Origin: Neoarius graeffei
Lineage: Eukaryota > Chordata > Actinopteri > Siluriformes > Ariidae
DNA length: 64,000 nucleotides
Direction: 5' to 3'
Assembly: GCF_027579695.1 (NCBI RefSeq)
Contig: NC_083571.1
Span: forward strand, 32,446,943-32,510,942
Under the pieces are notes generated by a model. That model was not told the DNA's origin. It worked only from the letters and a program-made list of their open reading frames with translations, and did no database searches. Numbering within the stretch: position 1 is the first letter of the stretch; the number at the start of each line of letters is the position of its first letter. This document shows positions 23,501 through 32,377 of this stretch, in pieces. Both the position numbers and the translations under genes were made by a program.

Positions 23501-26500
23501 TCCAATAAGGGGAACAGGATGGCATGAGGGATACACGAGAGACGAGCATCAAGTAAATAAAGCCCAAAACTTTAAGCGCAGTGTGGTTTAATAGTTAAAA
23601 TTAAATTCTGTAGATGGACGAAGTGTCCGTTGGTCAAAATAATATACACTACCGTTTAAAAGTTTGGGGTCACCCAGACAATTTTGTGTTTTCCATGAAA
23701 AGTCACACTTTTATTTACCACCATAAGTTGTAAAATGAATAGAAAATATAGTCAAGACATTTTTCTGGCCATTTTGAGCATTTAATCGACCCCACAAAAT
23801 AATGTGATGCTCCAGAAACTCAATCTGCTCAAAGGAAGGTCAGTTTTATAGCTTCTCTAAAGAGCTAAACTGTTTTCAGCTGTGCTAACATGATTGTACA
23901 AGGGTTTTCTAATCATCCATTAGCCTTCTGAGGCAATGAGCAAACACATTGTACCATTAGAACACTGGCGTGAGAGTTGCTGGAAATGGGCCTCTATAGA
24001 GATCTTGCATGTGACGTCACAGCCGATCCAGATTGTAATAAACGCCATCTTGTCGGTCAAATGCCATATTTCCGCCTTCTGCTTCTACCTTTTCTTCTGG
24101 AAAACCCTACTATATACAATTCTACTACAACGGCTGCGGCTACAAGCTCTCCCTACCTGTGCACGTTTTTTGTGTGTATTTTTGCGTGTTGTTCGTCTGT
24201 ATCGGATTTCAATATCCACTACAACCGTATGGACTTACTGGACATTGGTTTCCAGCAGAAAATGACGGTTTGTAGCAATTTCCATCGCATGCACAACATT
24301 CCGGACGAGATAGCGAGACCAGCGGGGTCTCCGTGGATTGTTATCGGGTCTGGCAGGCGAAGGAGGCGGCGTCGGGAGAGGAAGCAAAAGCGAGGCTGCA
24401 GAGCCGGCCTGTTGACTAAGCTCAGAAAACAGCTACTCAAATCTCCACTGCTAAGCCTCTCTGTCTCCAACGCCAGATCCATGGTAAACAAGACGGATGA
24501 TTTGGAATTACAGCTGGAATTACCTTATTCTATTCTATAATTGGCTGGTCAGTGCTATACTAGATACTGATATAAATAGTATTAGTACTCAATACTTAAG
24601 TGACTTACCCGTCCAATGAGGATTATTTTCTTGTTTACAAGATGCCACGGCTGACAAATCCTGAATTTCTGTAAAGGTAACTGTCCAGAGATTTATAAGC
24701 ACGCAGTGCTTCACCACTGAACAGCGAGGGAAAGTTGATGAGGTAATTATACACGTCCGGGTATTCCGCTGGCAGTTCAATATCCACTGACACGGTCGTG
24801 AAAACTCCGTCCGGTAAGCCATAAGGGTCACTAATCTGTAGATCGTTTATTTTAGACATGTATCTAGTTATCTGTTCATTAGAAAAATGAGCCGTGTAGT
24901 CCGTCGGTTGAAATTGATCCATTCTGTACACGAGTGCAGCAGTATTCAGCGGTGTTTTTTACCGACAGGATGGCGGCTGTGAACTTTCCGGTCACGTGAC
25001 TGCAAGATCTCGATACACCTATGGAGATATTGCACCAAAAACCAGACATTTGCAGCTAGAATAGTCATTTACCACATTAGCAATGTATAGAGTGTATTTC
25101 TGATTAAAGTGATCTTCATTGAAAAGAACAGTGCTTTTCTTTCAAAAATAAGGACATTTCAGAGTGACCCCAAACTTTTGAATGTGTGTGTATATATAAT
25201 ATATTAGGTTGCCAGATTGTGCAAGTTTGAACCATTTTTTTTTTTTAAATCCCCTGCTGGCTGAAAGGCCCAAAGGGGGATTATGTCATGGCAATGTCCG
25301 TCCATCCTGGTAAGGGTACTCGCCTTCTGAAATCAACTCAAGATTTTCGGAGGAATTTTACAAAACTTGATAGGATCCTTTGTTATATGTCGGTAATACA
25401 CATATTGCAGTTTCGTTCAATTCAGTCGCATTTTACCAGAGTTATGGCAGAGTTGCCAGCGGGGGATATTGTGGTCTCCGAGCACTCTTGTTAAATTATT
25501 GCAAGATCAATTCTGATATTTTGATGGAAAGCTAGCAAGAGACATGGATCTGTGTGAAGCCCTAAATATTAGCTTTACTTCATGGCTTAAAAAAAAAAAA
25601 AAAGTCATACGATATCCAGTGGTGTTCACCCAAATGATATTAACAGACCTGCTAACCTTGACACATTTTGTGTCGGGGCTTTGCAATTTCACACGAAAGT
25701 ACCCTAATATGGGTGTTAACAAAAAAACAAAAGAGCCGTGAGACGAGTCTGTCGACATATGACTCTAGAAATGATTCACGCAAGTGTTTAATCATTTCAG
25801 ATTTTGTTACTATAGAAACAATGTATTGGTACGTGGAAAATGTGAAAATGTTCTGATGTCGCTCATACAGGAAGAAAATCTGTCAAGGTGTTCGACTTGG
25901 CTAGCATTAGACAGGTATAGTGTCTCGTTCACTTCGGTTAGCTGTACTACTTTTCCACTGGGGGGGGAGGGGATGCAAATTTTTTTTGAAGGTTAAAGAG
26001 ACTCGCAACAAGTGAAGTGAACAATCATACTTTTTAACTAAATGTTAAAAATCCATTAAAGGTGCAGTCTGTAATCGTGATGATTTAGAACATCATTACA
26101 TAAGGGGTGTGGTTTACCCCTCACCCCAAGGGTCCTCATTATTTGAATGATCCATGCCCATATTCATGAAGCTCTGCCTCTGGGATCTACAGTTGCCTGT
26201 GTACTGTCTATAAAATGACTGACAGGAGACGCATCCAAACAAACAAGTATTATCGGTTTTCCAAACAGCTTTTCTCAGTGATTTTTAATCTACGTTCACT
26301 GAAGTTATGACTTCAAGCTTTTTTTAAAATCATGTTCTACATATCCTCCATAGTCATTTTTACCACTAAGGTATACAGTGGTGCTTGAAAGTTTGCGAAC
26401 GCTTGAGAATTTTCTATATTTCTGCATAAATCTGACCTAAAACATCAGATTTTCACACAAGTCATAAAAGTAGATAAAGAGAACCCAGTTAAACAAATGA

Positions 26501-29500
26501 GACAAAAATATTATACTTGGTCATTTATTTATTGAGGAAAATGATCCAATATTACATATCTGTGAGTGGCAAAAGTATGTGAACCTCTAGGATTAGCAGT
26601 TAGTTTGAAGGTGAAATTAAAGTCAGGTGTTTTCAATCAATGGGATGACAATCAGGTGTGAGTGGGCACCCTGTTTTATTTAAAGAACAGGGATCTATCA
26701 AAGTCTGATCTTCACAACACATGTTTGTGGAAGTGTATCATGGCACGAACAAAGGAGATTTCTGAGGACCTCAGAGAAAGCGTTGTTGATGCTCATCAGG
26801 CTGGAAAAGGTTACAAAACCATCTCTAAAGAGTTTGGACTCCACCAATCCACAGTCAGACAGATTGTGTACAAATGGAGGAAATTCAAGACCATTGTAAA
26901 CGTCCCCAGGAGTGGTCGACCAACAAAGATCACTCCAAGAGCAAGGCGTGTAACAGTCGGTGAGTTCACAAAGGACCCCAGGGTAACTTCTAAGCAACTG
27001 AAGGCCTCTCTCACATTGGCTAATGTTCGTGAGTCCACCATCAGGAGAACACTGAACAACAATGGTGTGCATGGCAGGGTTGCAAGGAGAAAGCCACTGC
27101 TCTCCAAAAAGAACATTGCTGCTTGTCTGCAGTTTGCTAAAGATCACATGGACAAGCCAGAAGGCTATAGAGATCTTGCAGTCACGTGACCGGAAAGTAC
27201 ACAACCGCCATCGTGTCGGTCAAAAACACCGCTGAATACTGCTGCACTCGTGTACAGAATGGATCAATTTCAACCGACGGACTACACGGCTCATTTTTCT
27301 AATGAACAGATAACTAGATATATGTCTAAAATAAACGATCTACAGATTTGTGACCCTTATGGCTTTCTGGACGGAGTTTTCACGACCGGATTTTGAACTG
27401 CCAGCGGAATACCCGGACGTGTATGATTACCTCATCAACTTTCCCTCGCTGTTCAGTGGTGAAGCACTGCGTGCTTATAAATCTCTGGACAGTTATCTTT
27501 ACAGAAATTCAGGATTTGTCAGCGACTCAGATGTGGCATCTTGTAAGCAAGAAAATGATCCTCACTGGATGGGTAAGTCACTTAAGTATTGAGTATAGCA
27601 CTGACCAGCCGATTATAGAATAAGGTAATTCCAAATCGTCCGTCTTGTTTACATGGATCTGGCGTTGGAGAGGTAGAGGCTTGGCAGTGGAGGTTTGAGT
27701 AGCTGTTTTCTGAGCTTAGTCAACAGGCCGGCTCTGCCTGTAGCCTCGCTTTTGCTTCGGCTCCCGGCGCCGCCTCCTTCGGTTTGCTTCCGATAACAAT
27801 CCACGGAGACCCAGCTGGTCTCGCAATCTGGTCTCGTCCGGAATGTTTTTTTTTTTTTTTTTTTTTTCTCGTCCGGAATGTTGTGCATGCGATGGAAATC
27901 GCTACAAACCGTCATTTTCTGCTGGAAACCCATGTCCAGTAAGTCCATACGGTTGTAGTGGATATTGAAGTCCTGTACAGACGAACAACACGCAAAAATA
28001 CACACAAAAAACATAAAAACCGTGCACAGGTAGGGAGAGCTTGTAGCCGCAGCCGTTGTAGTAGAATTGTATATAGTAGGGTTTTCCAGAAGAAAAGGTA
28101 GAAGTAAAAGTAGAAGTAGAAGGTGGAATATGGCGTTTGACCGACACGATGGCGTCTGTCACAATCTGGATCGGCTGTGACGTCACATGCAAGATCTCTA
28201 TTGGAAAAATGTTTTGGGGATGGATGAGACCAAAATAGAACTTTTTGGTTTCAATGAGAAGCGTTATGTTTGGAGAAAGGAAAACGCTGCATTCCAGCAT
28301 AAGAACCTTATCCCATCTGTGAAACATGGTGGTGGTAGTATCATGGTTTGGGCCTGTTTTGCTGCATCTGGGCCAGGATGGTTTGCCATTGTTGATTGTA
28401 TAATTCAGAAGTCATTGTTCCCAGCGAATTCTAAAGGAAAATGTCAGGACATCTGTCCATGAACTGAATCTCAAGAGAAGGTGGGTCATGCAGCAAGACA
28501 ACGACCCTAAGCACACAAGTCGTTCTACCAAAGAATGGTTAAAGAAGAATAAAGTTAATGTTTTGGAATGGCCAAGTCAAAGTCCTGACCTTAATCCAAT
28601 GGAAATGTTGTGGAAGGACCTGAAGCGAGCAGTTCATGTGAGGAAACCCACCAACATCCCAGAGTTGAAGCTGTTCTGTACGGAGGAACGGGCTAAAATT
28701 CCTCCAAGCCGGTGTGCAGGACTGATCCAACAGTTACCGCAAACGTTTAGTTGCAGTTATTGCTGCACAAGGGGGTCACACCAGATACTGAAAACAAAGG
28801 TTCACATACTTTTGCCACTCACAGATATGTACTATTGGATCATTTTCCTCAATAAATAAATGACCAAGTATAATATTTTTGTCTCATTTGTTTAACTGGG
28901 TTCTCTTTATCTACTTTTAGGACTTGTGTGAAAATCTGATGTTGTTTTAGGTCATATTTATGCAGAAATACAGAAAATGCTAAAGGGTTCACAAACTTTC
29001 AAGCACCACTGTAAACATCAATGGTTGCACCTTTTTTAAAGGTGCATCATGAAAGATTGGTCAACTTTTTTATTAAAGAATAGTCTTCCCCACCCAGGCT
29101 CTATGGTGGACTGTAAAGTGTCTATAAAATGACCGACAGGAGGCATATCCAAACACAAACAAGCGTTCTGGACCGGAAATCAGATTTCCAACCATGTTTT
29201 CCTCACTGACTGAATACAAATGTGCAGAGGCTAGTTTTAAACCATTTCTTTATCCTGTTCTATATACTGTATTTCCAGGGTGTTTTGTGTAAGAAAAAAA
29301 ATTGCCGATTGCACCTTTTAAATGATGAATCACAAGTGAGGGAAAATCATTAGTGCTCAAGTACACTCGGTGCGTTTACATGCACATAGAGAAAATCGAA
29401 TTTCTGCTGTAGCGCGACTGAAATCGAAGTTCTAAATGCCATGGAAACACCTTAGCTCGGCTGAAATCGAACCGAACTGGATTTCTCGTAATTGAGCTAC

Positions 29501-30604
29501 ACGACCTAGATTATGCGATTGTAGCCGAGCTACTTAGTGCATGTAAACCCTATCGAGCTACGTAGTCGAGCTACTTACTTCAGCACTGCCCCTTCCGGAA
29601 GTGACGAGACCACAAGGGAAACACAACAGCCTCGGTCTGCATGACAAAAGTAGTAGAAACGTGCACTTCTGGAGCAATGAGGAGATAGAGTTCATGCTCA
29701 TTCAGCTTAAGGAGTTGAAAAAAAAATATATTAGTGCTGTCAAGCGATTAAAAATATTTAATCGCGATTAATGTTGCGACTGTCATAGTTAACTCGCGAT
29801 TAATCGCACATTTTTGTCACATGAAAAACCATTGTAATTCTCTTATCAGCATAAAAACGTGAATGGGCTTGCTTTGTATTGCAAAGCATAACACGTCTTG
29901 ACACAGCCACTGCAAAGTGAAACCTAAGCCGAGCACCGGTGCTAGTAAAAGAACCATGAGTGAAGTGATCTTCTGCTTGAGTTAGTCTACAACTCACAGT
30001 GACGGTAGGCTTGACATGCTTGATTATAATATAAAGTACACTATTATATTAAGTTTAAGTTGTTCGTTGATAAATATTGCATTGAATCTGATCTTTACTG
30101 TTTCAGCTCACTTAACACATTTTGTACTTTTACACTTTCTGCCTGTTGATGCGTCGCGCTGTCCAATCAGAGGCGGCCAAATTTGCATATTACAGGAAGG
30201 ATTTCTGGGATAGCATTGAGTTTACAGTTCAGAGGGATCTGGCTTCTTTAGACGCTGTCTTCTTAAAACTGAATAAATATTTAAAAAGAGCCAAATGAGC
30301 CAGTCTTTTGAACGGCTCTTTTCAAAGAACGGATCACAAAGATGCGGATCCCATCAAAGAGCCATAAATCCCATCTCTACTAGCGCGCCCTGCCTGCGCT
30401 GGTTCTTTGGGGGGGGGCAGAGTACTCTGGCTGTGCGGGGCATTACAGTCTAGCTGCTATCGGTTTTCTGTTCCAAGTTCCTGGCAGTTTCAAAAGCTTA
30501 TGAAAAACCTACATCATGTCACAGAGCGTTAATCTCGCGATAAAAATATCGCCGTTAAAATTGAGTCAAGTTAACGTGTTAATAACGTGACATTTTTGAC
30601 AGCA

Positions 30605-30647
<43 letters not shown>

Positions 30648-31205
30648 ATATCTATATCTTGATGTTGCTGTCCTCGTCGTCGTTCTTCTTGTGAACACGG
30701 AACTGATAACTTTGTTTATACTCTTGAATAGCTCTTCATGACGACAACCGGAAGTGTACCAACACGATGGGGCGTGTAGCACCACCTGTGGCTCGGGTGC
30801 ACAATGTACCTCACACAATAGCTCGATTTCCTTGTGTGCATGTAGGATTGGATTTCTCTGGCACCCCTGCTGGGACCCTCAGCTCGATTACCGACAGTAG
30901 CTCGATTTGGATGTGCATGTAAACGCACTGACCATGTGTGTGTATATAATATCCAAGGCATGTGTATTGTATCTGAAGACTATCAAACTAATAGACCACA
31001 TTTTTGTCTTTTAGTGTAAATTCTGTACGAAATTACATGATCGTTAGATGTTTAAAGGTAAAATCCGTGTGTTTTTGTTTCTCTTCTCCTCTGCAGTGAT
31101 GTGACTCAGTTGAAAAGTGAGTTGAACAGCCTGGTGGACGCCATTGTGGAGAATTTCTTCCAGCCCGTGAAGAACAACCTGACCCCCAAAAAGGAGTCGG
31201 GTTAA
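8402..31205 (+). CDS. pgm2: PGM2, phosphoglucomutase 2 / phosphopentomutase (12 of 13 coding exons)
   Basis: Cytosolic alpha-D-phosphohexomutase that interconverts ribose/deoxyribose 1- and 5-phosphates, and more weakly glucose phosphates. Twelve GT-AG exons join without a frame break to 589 codons and a stop; the human protein has 612 residues, so only about 25 N-terminal residues (exon 1) are missing. Family signatures are all present: catalytic serine loop [13 protein letters not shown] (exon at 12271), metal-binding loop NDPDADRLA (15433), sugar-binding loop FAFEEAIG (15891) and phosphate-binding [10 protein letters not shown] (22343). No inactivating change is visible, so the gene looks functional. 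The paralogue PGM2L1 is an alternative; the downstream TBC1D1 neighbour, as in human, favours PGM2. Introns carry most of the transposons in this region. Confidence 0.95.
8883..9074 (+). CDS. pgm2: PGM2 coding exon 3
   Basis: 192 nt, phase 0 to 0. Encodes [19 protein letters not shown] and VIGFDAR, continuing domain I up to TPTPYV. Acceptor CTTTTTAG, donor GTGCGT. Confidence 0.95.
9261..10156 (-). mobile_element. hAT-like element carrying a helicase fragment
   Basis: Flanked by a perfect 8-bp duplication ATATTTTA (9253-9260, 10157-10164). Termini read TTAGCCTGG and ...AGGCTA, with further related subterminal repeats (AGTCTGGC; TAGACCCA). The 8-bp duplication suggests hAT. The interior holds a minus-strand RecQ-like helicase N-terminus, so this is probably a non-autonomous element that captured a gene piece. 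Confidence 0.7.
9705..9945 (-). pseudogene. RecQ-like DNA helicase N-terminal fragment
   Basis: Starting at ATG 9945 the minus strand reads [20 protein letters not shown], a stop codon, then on in frame to [27 protein letters not shown] is a Walker A (motif I) sequence of the kind seen in RecQ/DEAD superfamily 2 helicases, and the residues before it resemble a Q-motif region ([11 protein letters not shown]). The rest of the helicase is absent and one stop is in frame. Whether this was captured from a host gene or belongs to a larger autonomous element cannot be told from one copy. Confidence 0.65.
10736..11338. repeat. foldback element with about 170-bp inverted arms
   Basis: The left arm (TTCCACGCTTATGGGTACTG from about 10740) reappears as its complement ending near 11331, and the match runs inwards to about 10905 and 11155. 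The centre carries short CTTCTGTTAC repeats. AT-rich, no ORF. A MITE of unknown family. Confidence 0.75.
11344..11406 (-). mobile_element. SINE 3' end fragment
   Basis: CTCATCTCATTATCTCTAGC onward matches the 3' tail of the Mermaid-like SINE present at 12719, 41258, 46366 and 61261. Confidence 0.75.
11407..11492 (+). mobile_element. LINE 3' terminal fragment
   Basis: ATCAATAAAGTTCTATCCAA followed by (TCTAA)-like repeats resembles the 3' tail of Rex1/Babar-type LINEs. Only the end is present. Confidence 0.5.
12271..12354 (+). CDS. pgm2: PGM2 coding exon 4 (catalytic serine loop)
   Basis: 84 nt, phase 0 to 0. Encodes [20 protein letters not shown]; the Ser in TASHNP is the phosphorylated catalytic residue of the family. 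Acceptor CCCCCTCAG after a long T/C tract, donor GTACAT. Confidence 0.96.
12437..12630 (+). CDS. pgm2: PGM2 coding exon 5
   Basis: 194 nt, phase 0 to 2. Encodes [20 protein letters not shown] to CFH plus two bases of Arg. The acceptor follows a GT repeat (TGTGTTAG). Confidence 0.95.
13684..13830 (-). pseudogene. pogo/Tigger-type transposase N-terminus
   Basis: Reads [20 protein letters not shown] and then AVEHGNRI before the frame degenerates. This is the opening of the helix-turn-helix DNA-binding domain of fish pogo-like transposases. The catalytic DDE domain is missing, so the element is non-autonomous. Confidence 0.7.
13943..14262 (-). pseudogene. LINE reverse transcriptase C-terminal fragment
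   Basis: A continuous minus-strand frame contains [20 protein letters not shown] and [20 protein letters not shown], typical of the C-terminal part of a fish non-LTR retrotransposon polyprotein. The upstream RT and endonuclease parts are missing. Confidence 0.7.
15144..15333 (+). CDS. pgm2: PGM2 coding exon 6
   Basis: 190 nt, starts phase 2 and ends phase 0. Encodes [20 protein letters not shown] and [13 protein letters not shown], characteristic of PGM2. Donor GTAGAC. Confidence 0.96.
15433..15530 (+). CDS. pgm2: PGM2 coding exon 7 (metal-binding loop)
   Basis: 98 nt, phase 0 to 2. Encodes [23 protein letters not shown] is the Mg2+-binding loop of the phosphohexomutases. Confidence 0.97.
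15619..15805 (+). CDS. pgm2: PGM2 coding exon 8
   Basis: 187 nt, phase 2 to 0. Encodes [20 protein letters not shown] and [20 protein letters not shown]. Acceptor CTCTACAG, donor GTGCCT. Confidence 0.96.
15891..15984 (+). CDS. pgm2: PGM2 coding exon 9 (sugar-binding loop)
   Basis: 94 nt, phase 0 to 1. Encodes [20 protein letters not shown] and [10 protein letters not shown]; the EEAIG part forms the sugar-binding loop. Confidence 0.96.
16214..16776. mobile_element. pogo-like MITE
   Basis: Termini CCGTATTTTCTGGACTATAA and complement, flanked by TA (16212-16213, 16777-16778). The termini resemble those of the pogo relic at 13066-14477, so it is probably a related short derivative. No transposase. 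Confidence 0.75.
17117..18091. mobile_element. hAT-type MITE
   Basis: Perfect 8-bp duplication CAACCGAC (17109-17116, 18092-18099) and termini TAGGGATG/CATCCCTA. AACCGG-rich subterminal repeats at both ends. Contains the tandem repeat at 17299-17515. No intact ORF. Confidence 0.85.
17299..17515. repeat. four tandem copies of a 52-60 bp unit
   Basis: The unit starts at GACAGCTGACAAATCAGAA and includes CATTCAGTCATGTCCCGCC. Copies start at about 17303, 17363, 17415 and 17467. The first has an 8-bp extra CCCGCCCT block. It lies inside the hAT MITE. Confidence 0.85.
19092..19302. mobile_element. rearranged SINE fragment
   Basis: Starts in reverse SINE orientation (ACAAGTCGCCAGG, then CATGTCTTTGGACTGTCGGG) and continues with a piece of the SINE tail (GGTCACAGGCAAGCTGGAGC to GGATAAGCGGCTACAG). 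It is divergent and scrambled and lies in the LINE. Confidence 0.65.
19391..20480. mobile_element. DNA transposon with TAA duplication, Harbinger-like
   Basis: Termini GCCTCGGTCACAACCGG and complement; flanked by TAA (19388-19390 and 20481-20483), which restores GGATAAGGAACGAGC of the LINE. Rich in CGTACG-type repeats. A short Lys/Arg/Glu-rich frame from the ATG at about 19914 may be a coding remnant but is not recognisable. Confidence 0.75.
20484..21190. mobile_element. palindromic TTAA-targeting element
   Basis: A 707-bp near-perfect palindrome with arms of about 340 bp, termini AGGAACAGTCCACCGTACTT and complement, flanked by TTAA (20480-20483 and 21191-21194). TTAA duplication is typical of piggyBac and Kolobok elements. 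No ORF of its own. Confidence 0.8.
21672..21801 (+). CDS. pgm2: PGM2 coding exon 10
   Basis: 130 nt, phase 1 to 2. Encodes [20 protein letters not shown] and [12 protein letters not shown]. Donor GTGAGT. Confidence 0.96.
22068..22257 (+). CDS. pgm2: PGM2 coding exon 11
   Basis: 190 nt, phase 2 to 0. Encodes [20 protein letters not shown] and [17 protein letters not shown]. Acceptor CACGCAG, donor GTGAGC. Confidence 0.96.
22343..22476 (+). CDS. pgm2: PGM2 coding exon 12 (phosphate-binding loop)
   Basis: 134 nt, phase 0 to 2. Encodes [20 protein letters not shown] followed by [16 protein letters not shown] is the phosphate-binding loop of domain 4. Confidence 0.97.
22654..22793. repeat. imperfect hairpin
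   Basis: TTTACCAGCTGGGAGGTCCG followed by TATGGTGAAATACCGTGACC pairs with GGTCACAGTATTTCACCATA and CGGACCGACCTTAAGCTGGTAAA. Probably the end of an old DNA transposon; the partner end was not found with certainty (GGTCCGTATCGTAGGATACGGACC at 23285-23308 is related). Confidence 0.55.
23998..25012 (+). mobile_element. element A: unassigned transposon with AT duplication
   Basis: 1015 bp with 10-12 bp inverted ends (AGAGATCTTGCA/TGCAAGATCTCG) flanked by AT (23996-23997, 25013-25014). Subterminal palindromes GTGACGTCAC on the left and GTCACGTGAC on the right, each followed inwards by GCCATC(T/C)TGTCGGT. The left half carries a plus-strand LINE-like coding piece ([34 protein letters not shown]). 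The right half carries a minus-strand piece resembling the N-terminus of SWIM/YqaJ-domain proteins. A second copy is at 27169-28199 in the opposite orientation. Confidence 0.75.
24641..24921 (-). pseudogene. SWIM/YqaJ-family N-terminal exon fragment in element A
   Basis: From the Met at 24921 it reads [20 protein letters not shown], later [20 protein letters not shown] and [20 protein letters not shown]. The arrangement YPDVYNYLI then G-E-x-L-x-AYKSL-D resembles the N-terminal part of YqaJ/SWIM zinc-finger proteins that are common as repeats in fish genomes. The exonuclease and zinc-finger parts are absent. The family assignment is from memory and needs a profile search. Confidence 0.5.
26740..28780 (+). 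pseudogene. Tc1 transposase, interrupted and frameshifted
   Basis: Begins [16 protein letters not shown] at 26740 with the paired-like bipartite HTH, runs to [10 protein letters not shown] at 27168, then resumes after element B with [15 protein letters not shown] (first catalytic Asp). A frameshift near 28400 ([15 protein letters not shown]) breaks it. The later part [17 protein letters not shown] and [14 protein letters not shown] carries the second Asp and the Glu, 34 residues apart. A final frameshift lies near 28730. Confidence 0.88.
27169..28199 (-). mobile_element. element B: second copy of the AT-duplication transposon
   Basis: 1031 bp, inverted relative to element A, ends AGAGATCTTGCA/TGCAAGATCTCT, flanked by AT (27167-27168, 28200-28201) inside Tc1 GGCTATTGG. 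It carries the same two coding pieces. Here the SWIM/YqaJ-like exon (plus strand, 27258-27574) ends at a good donor, GATGG|GTAAGT. It also has a T run at 27847-27866 with a short duplicated TCTCGTCCGGAATG on each side. Confidence 0.8.
29040..29317. mobile_element. TTAA-type MITE copy 2
   Basis: Starts AGGTGCATCATGAAAG after the TTAA it shares with copy 1, and ends GATTGCACCT before TTAA at 29318-29321. Non-coding. Confidence 0.65.
29732..30607. mobile_element. hAT-type MITE
   Basis: Termini TAGTGCTGTCAAGCGATTAA and TTTTTGACAGCACTA, with 8-bp flanks AAATATAT/ATATATAT (one mismatch, low complexity). TAATCGCGATTAA palindromes near the left end. Confidence 0.75.
30608..30656. repeat. AT dinucleotide repeat
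   Basis: About 45 bp of (AT)n directly after the hAT terminus, continuing into CTATAT repeats. Confidence 0.9.
31097..31205 (+). CDS. pgm2: PGM2 terminal coding exon 13
   Basis: 109 nt including TAA. Acceptor CTCTGCAG after a T/C-rich tract. Encodes [20 protein letters not shown] and a short tail ending KKESG, matching the PGM2 C-terminus in length and pattern. Confidence 0.96.
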
Positions 31206-31308
31206 AGGCAGGGCGAGCAGAAATGCTGAGCCGGTCTGCTGCTGCCTCAAACAATCCTGACACCATGCTTTCCAGTTTCACACGCTTCCAAATTCCCTCA
31301 CCCCACAC

Positions 31309-31350
<42 letters not shown>

Positions 31351-32375
31351 AGAGAGCCTCTATTCAGTCTGTATTCACTTGACAGATTGCGTTCAGAGGC
31401 TCTGAAACCATGCTTAGAATGAATGAATGAATGTAACAGTACAGTAATCCTAGATCAGCACTTTTTATTCTGAGAAATATCTTAATTGTCCACGTGATCC
31501 ACGGCCACCTGACGTGAATTAGCAAAGCTGTGAATATCCTCAAAAACACACTCATCACTTATCGTTAACTGAGACGTGCTTTCTGTCCTTAGGTTGATTT
31601 TCACTTTTCGAGTTAGCACTGGATCTCTAAAACAAATCTTGAAGCACTTGGTGGAGGATATAAGCTTTCGTTATTTGTTAGCAGCATTAGCATCAAAGCA
31701 CCAGTACAAACCTTGAACACGTCTTAATGGGGACGAATAAAATATTTTCATCAAACTGGCGCTTTAATCTTTGTCTTAACCAAATGTTGAAGTGAATTTA
31801 ATGCCACAGCACTGTTAAATTCTCCAATCTGATTGGAAGAATTTCCACAATGGATAAACCATATATTATATAAATAGAAACATGTATAAGGTTGGCAAGT
31901 CGCTGTGGTGCAAGAGGAATAAAACACTTCACTGCAGGACGTGCTGCAGGGTAGCGACAGAAACTCCTGCATTACACCACCCTGGCCTGTCGCTGATTAA
32001 TTTCCTGTAACAGCACACCCGTGAGTGTGTATCAAACTTCCTGTTCAAACATGATCTGAATGTCAGAACACTTCATTAGAAACCTTTACATTAACTTTAT
32101 TTAATGACCAGTTGATCAGTAGCTGTTTTACACAAAATATTCCACTTACTGAAAAAAAAAAAAATCTTCCTATGAATATTCTGTTAACATTCCTGTTTAT
32201 ATGCAGCTATCTGTCCTCCGATTGATTGTCTAGTTGGTGTGTGTATGGAGCAAGAGGCCATGTGTCAAATCAAATTTGCCCAGAATAGGGCCACATTTGG
32301 CATATCCAAACAATAATATGCTGTTTATGTGATCTGTGTTCTGCTCAGAATAATAAGGGAATATTAGTGTGCATG
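31206..32375 (+). other. PGM2 3' UTR and downstream sequence
   Basis: Non-coding sequence after the stop, with a CA repeat at 31303-31346. Candidate polyadenylation signals AATAAA are at 31736-31741 and 31918-31923. Which is used cannot be told without transcripts. Confidence 0.6.
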
Positions 32376-32377
32376 TA

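Larger units (their letters stand above)
23647..25190. mobile_element. Tc1/mariner-type MITE, interrupted
   Basis: Ends in TTTAAAAGTTTGGGGTCAC (left) and GTGACCCCAAACTTTTGAA (right), flanked by TA. About 530 bp without the element inserted at 23998-25012. No transposase. Confidence 0.75.
26376..29011 (+). mobile_element. Tc1 transposon interrupted by element B
   Basis: Termini CAGTGGTGCTTGAAAGTTTG and complement, TA on each side (26374-26375, 29012-29013). About 1.6 kb once the 1031-bp element B is removed. Same family as the copies at 39006 and 712/6749. Confidence 0.92.
26060..29035. mobile_element. TTAA-type MITE copy 1, holding a Tc1
   Basis: Starts AGGTGCAGTCTGTAATCG after TTAA (26056-26059) and ends ATGGTTGCACC(T)n before TTAA (29036-29039). 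Interrupted by the Tc1 at 26376-29011. It shares internal sequence with copy 2 (GTCTATAAAATGACYGACAG). Confidence 0.65.
29368..30930. mobile_element. MITE with GTGCGTTTACATGCAC termini
   Basis: Left end CGGTGCGTTTACATGCACAT and right end GTGCATGTAAACGCACTG are inverted. GAGCTAC/TCGATT motifs recur in both halves. No clear duplication. Holds the hAT at 29732-30607 and an AT repeat. Confidence 0.7.
22477..31096. other. PGM2 intron 12, 8.6 kb of mobile DNA
   Basis: The largest intron in the window. It holds a hairpin at 22654, the Tc1-type MITE/element A pair, the TTAA MITEs, a Tc1 with element B, and a terminal-repeat element with a nested hAT. 22800-23640 and 25191-26059 show no recognised gene; the latter has A/T runs and possible old repeat sequence. 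Confidence 0.8.
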
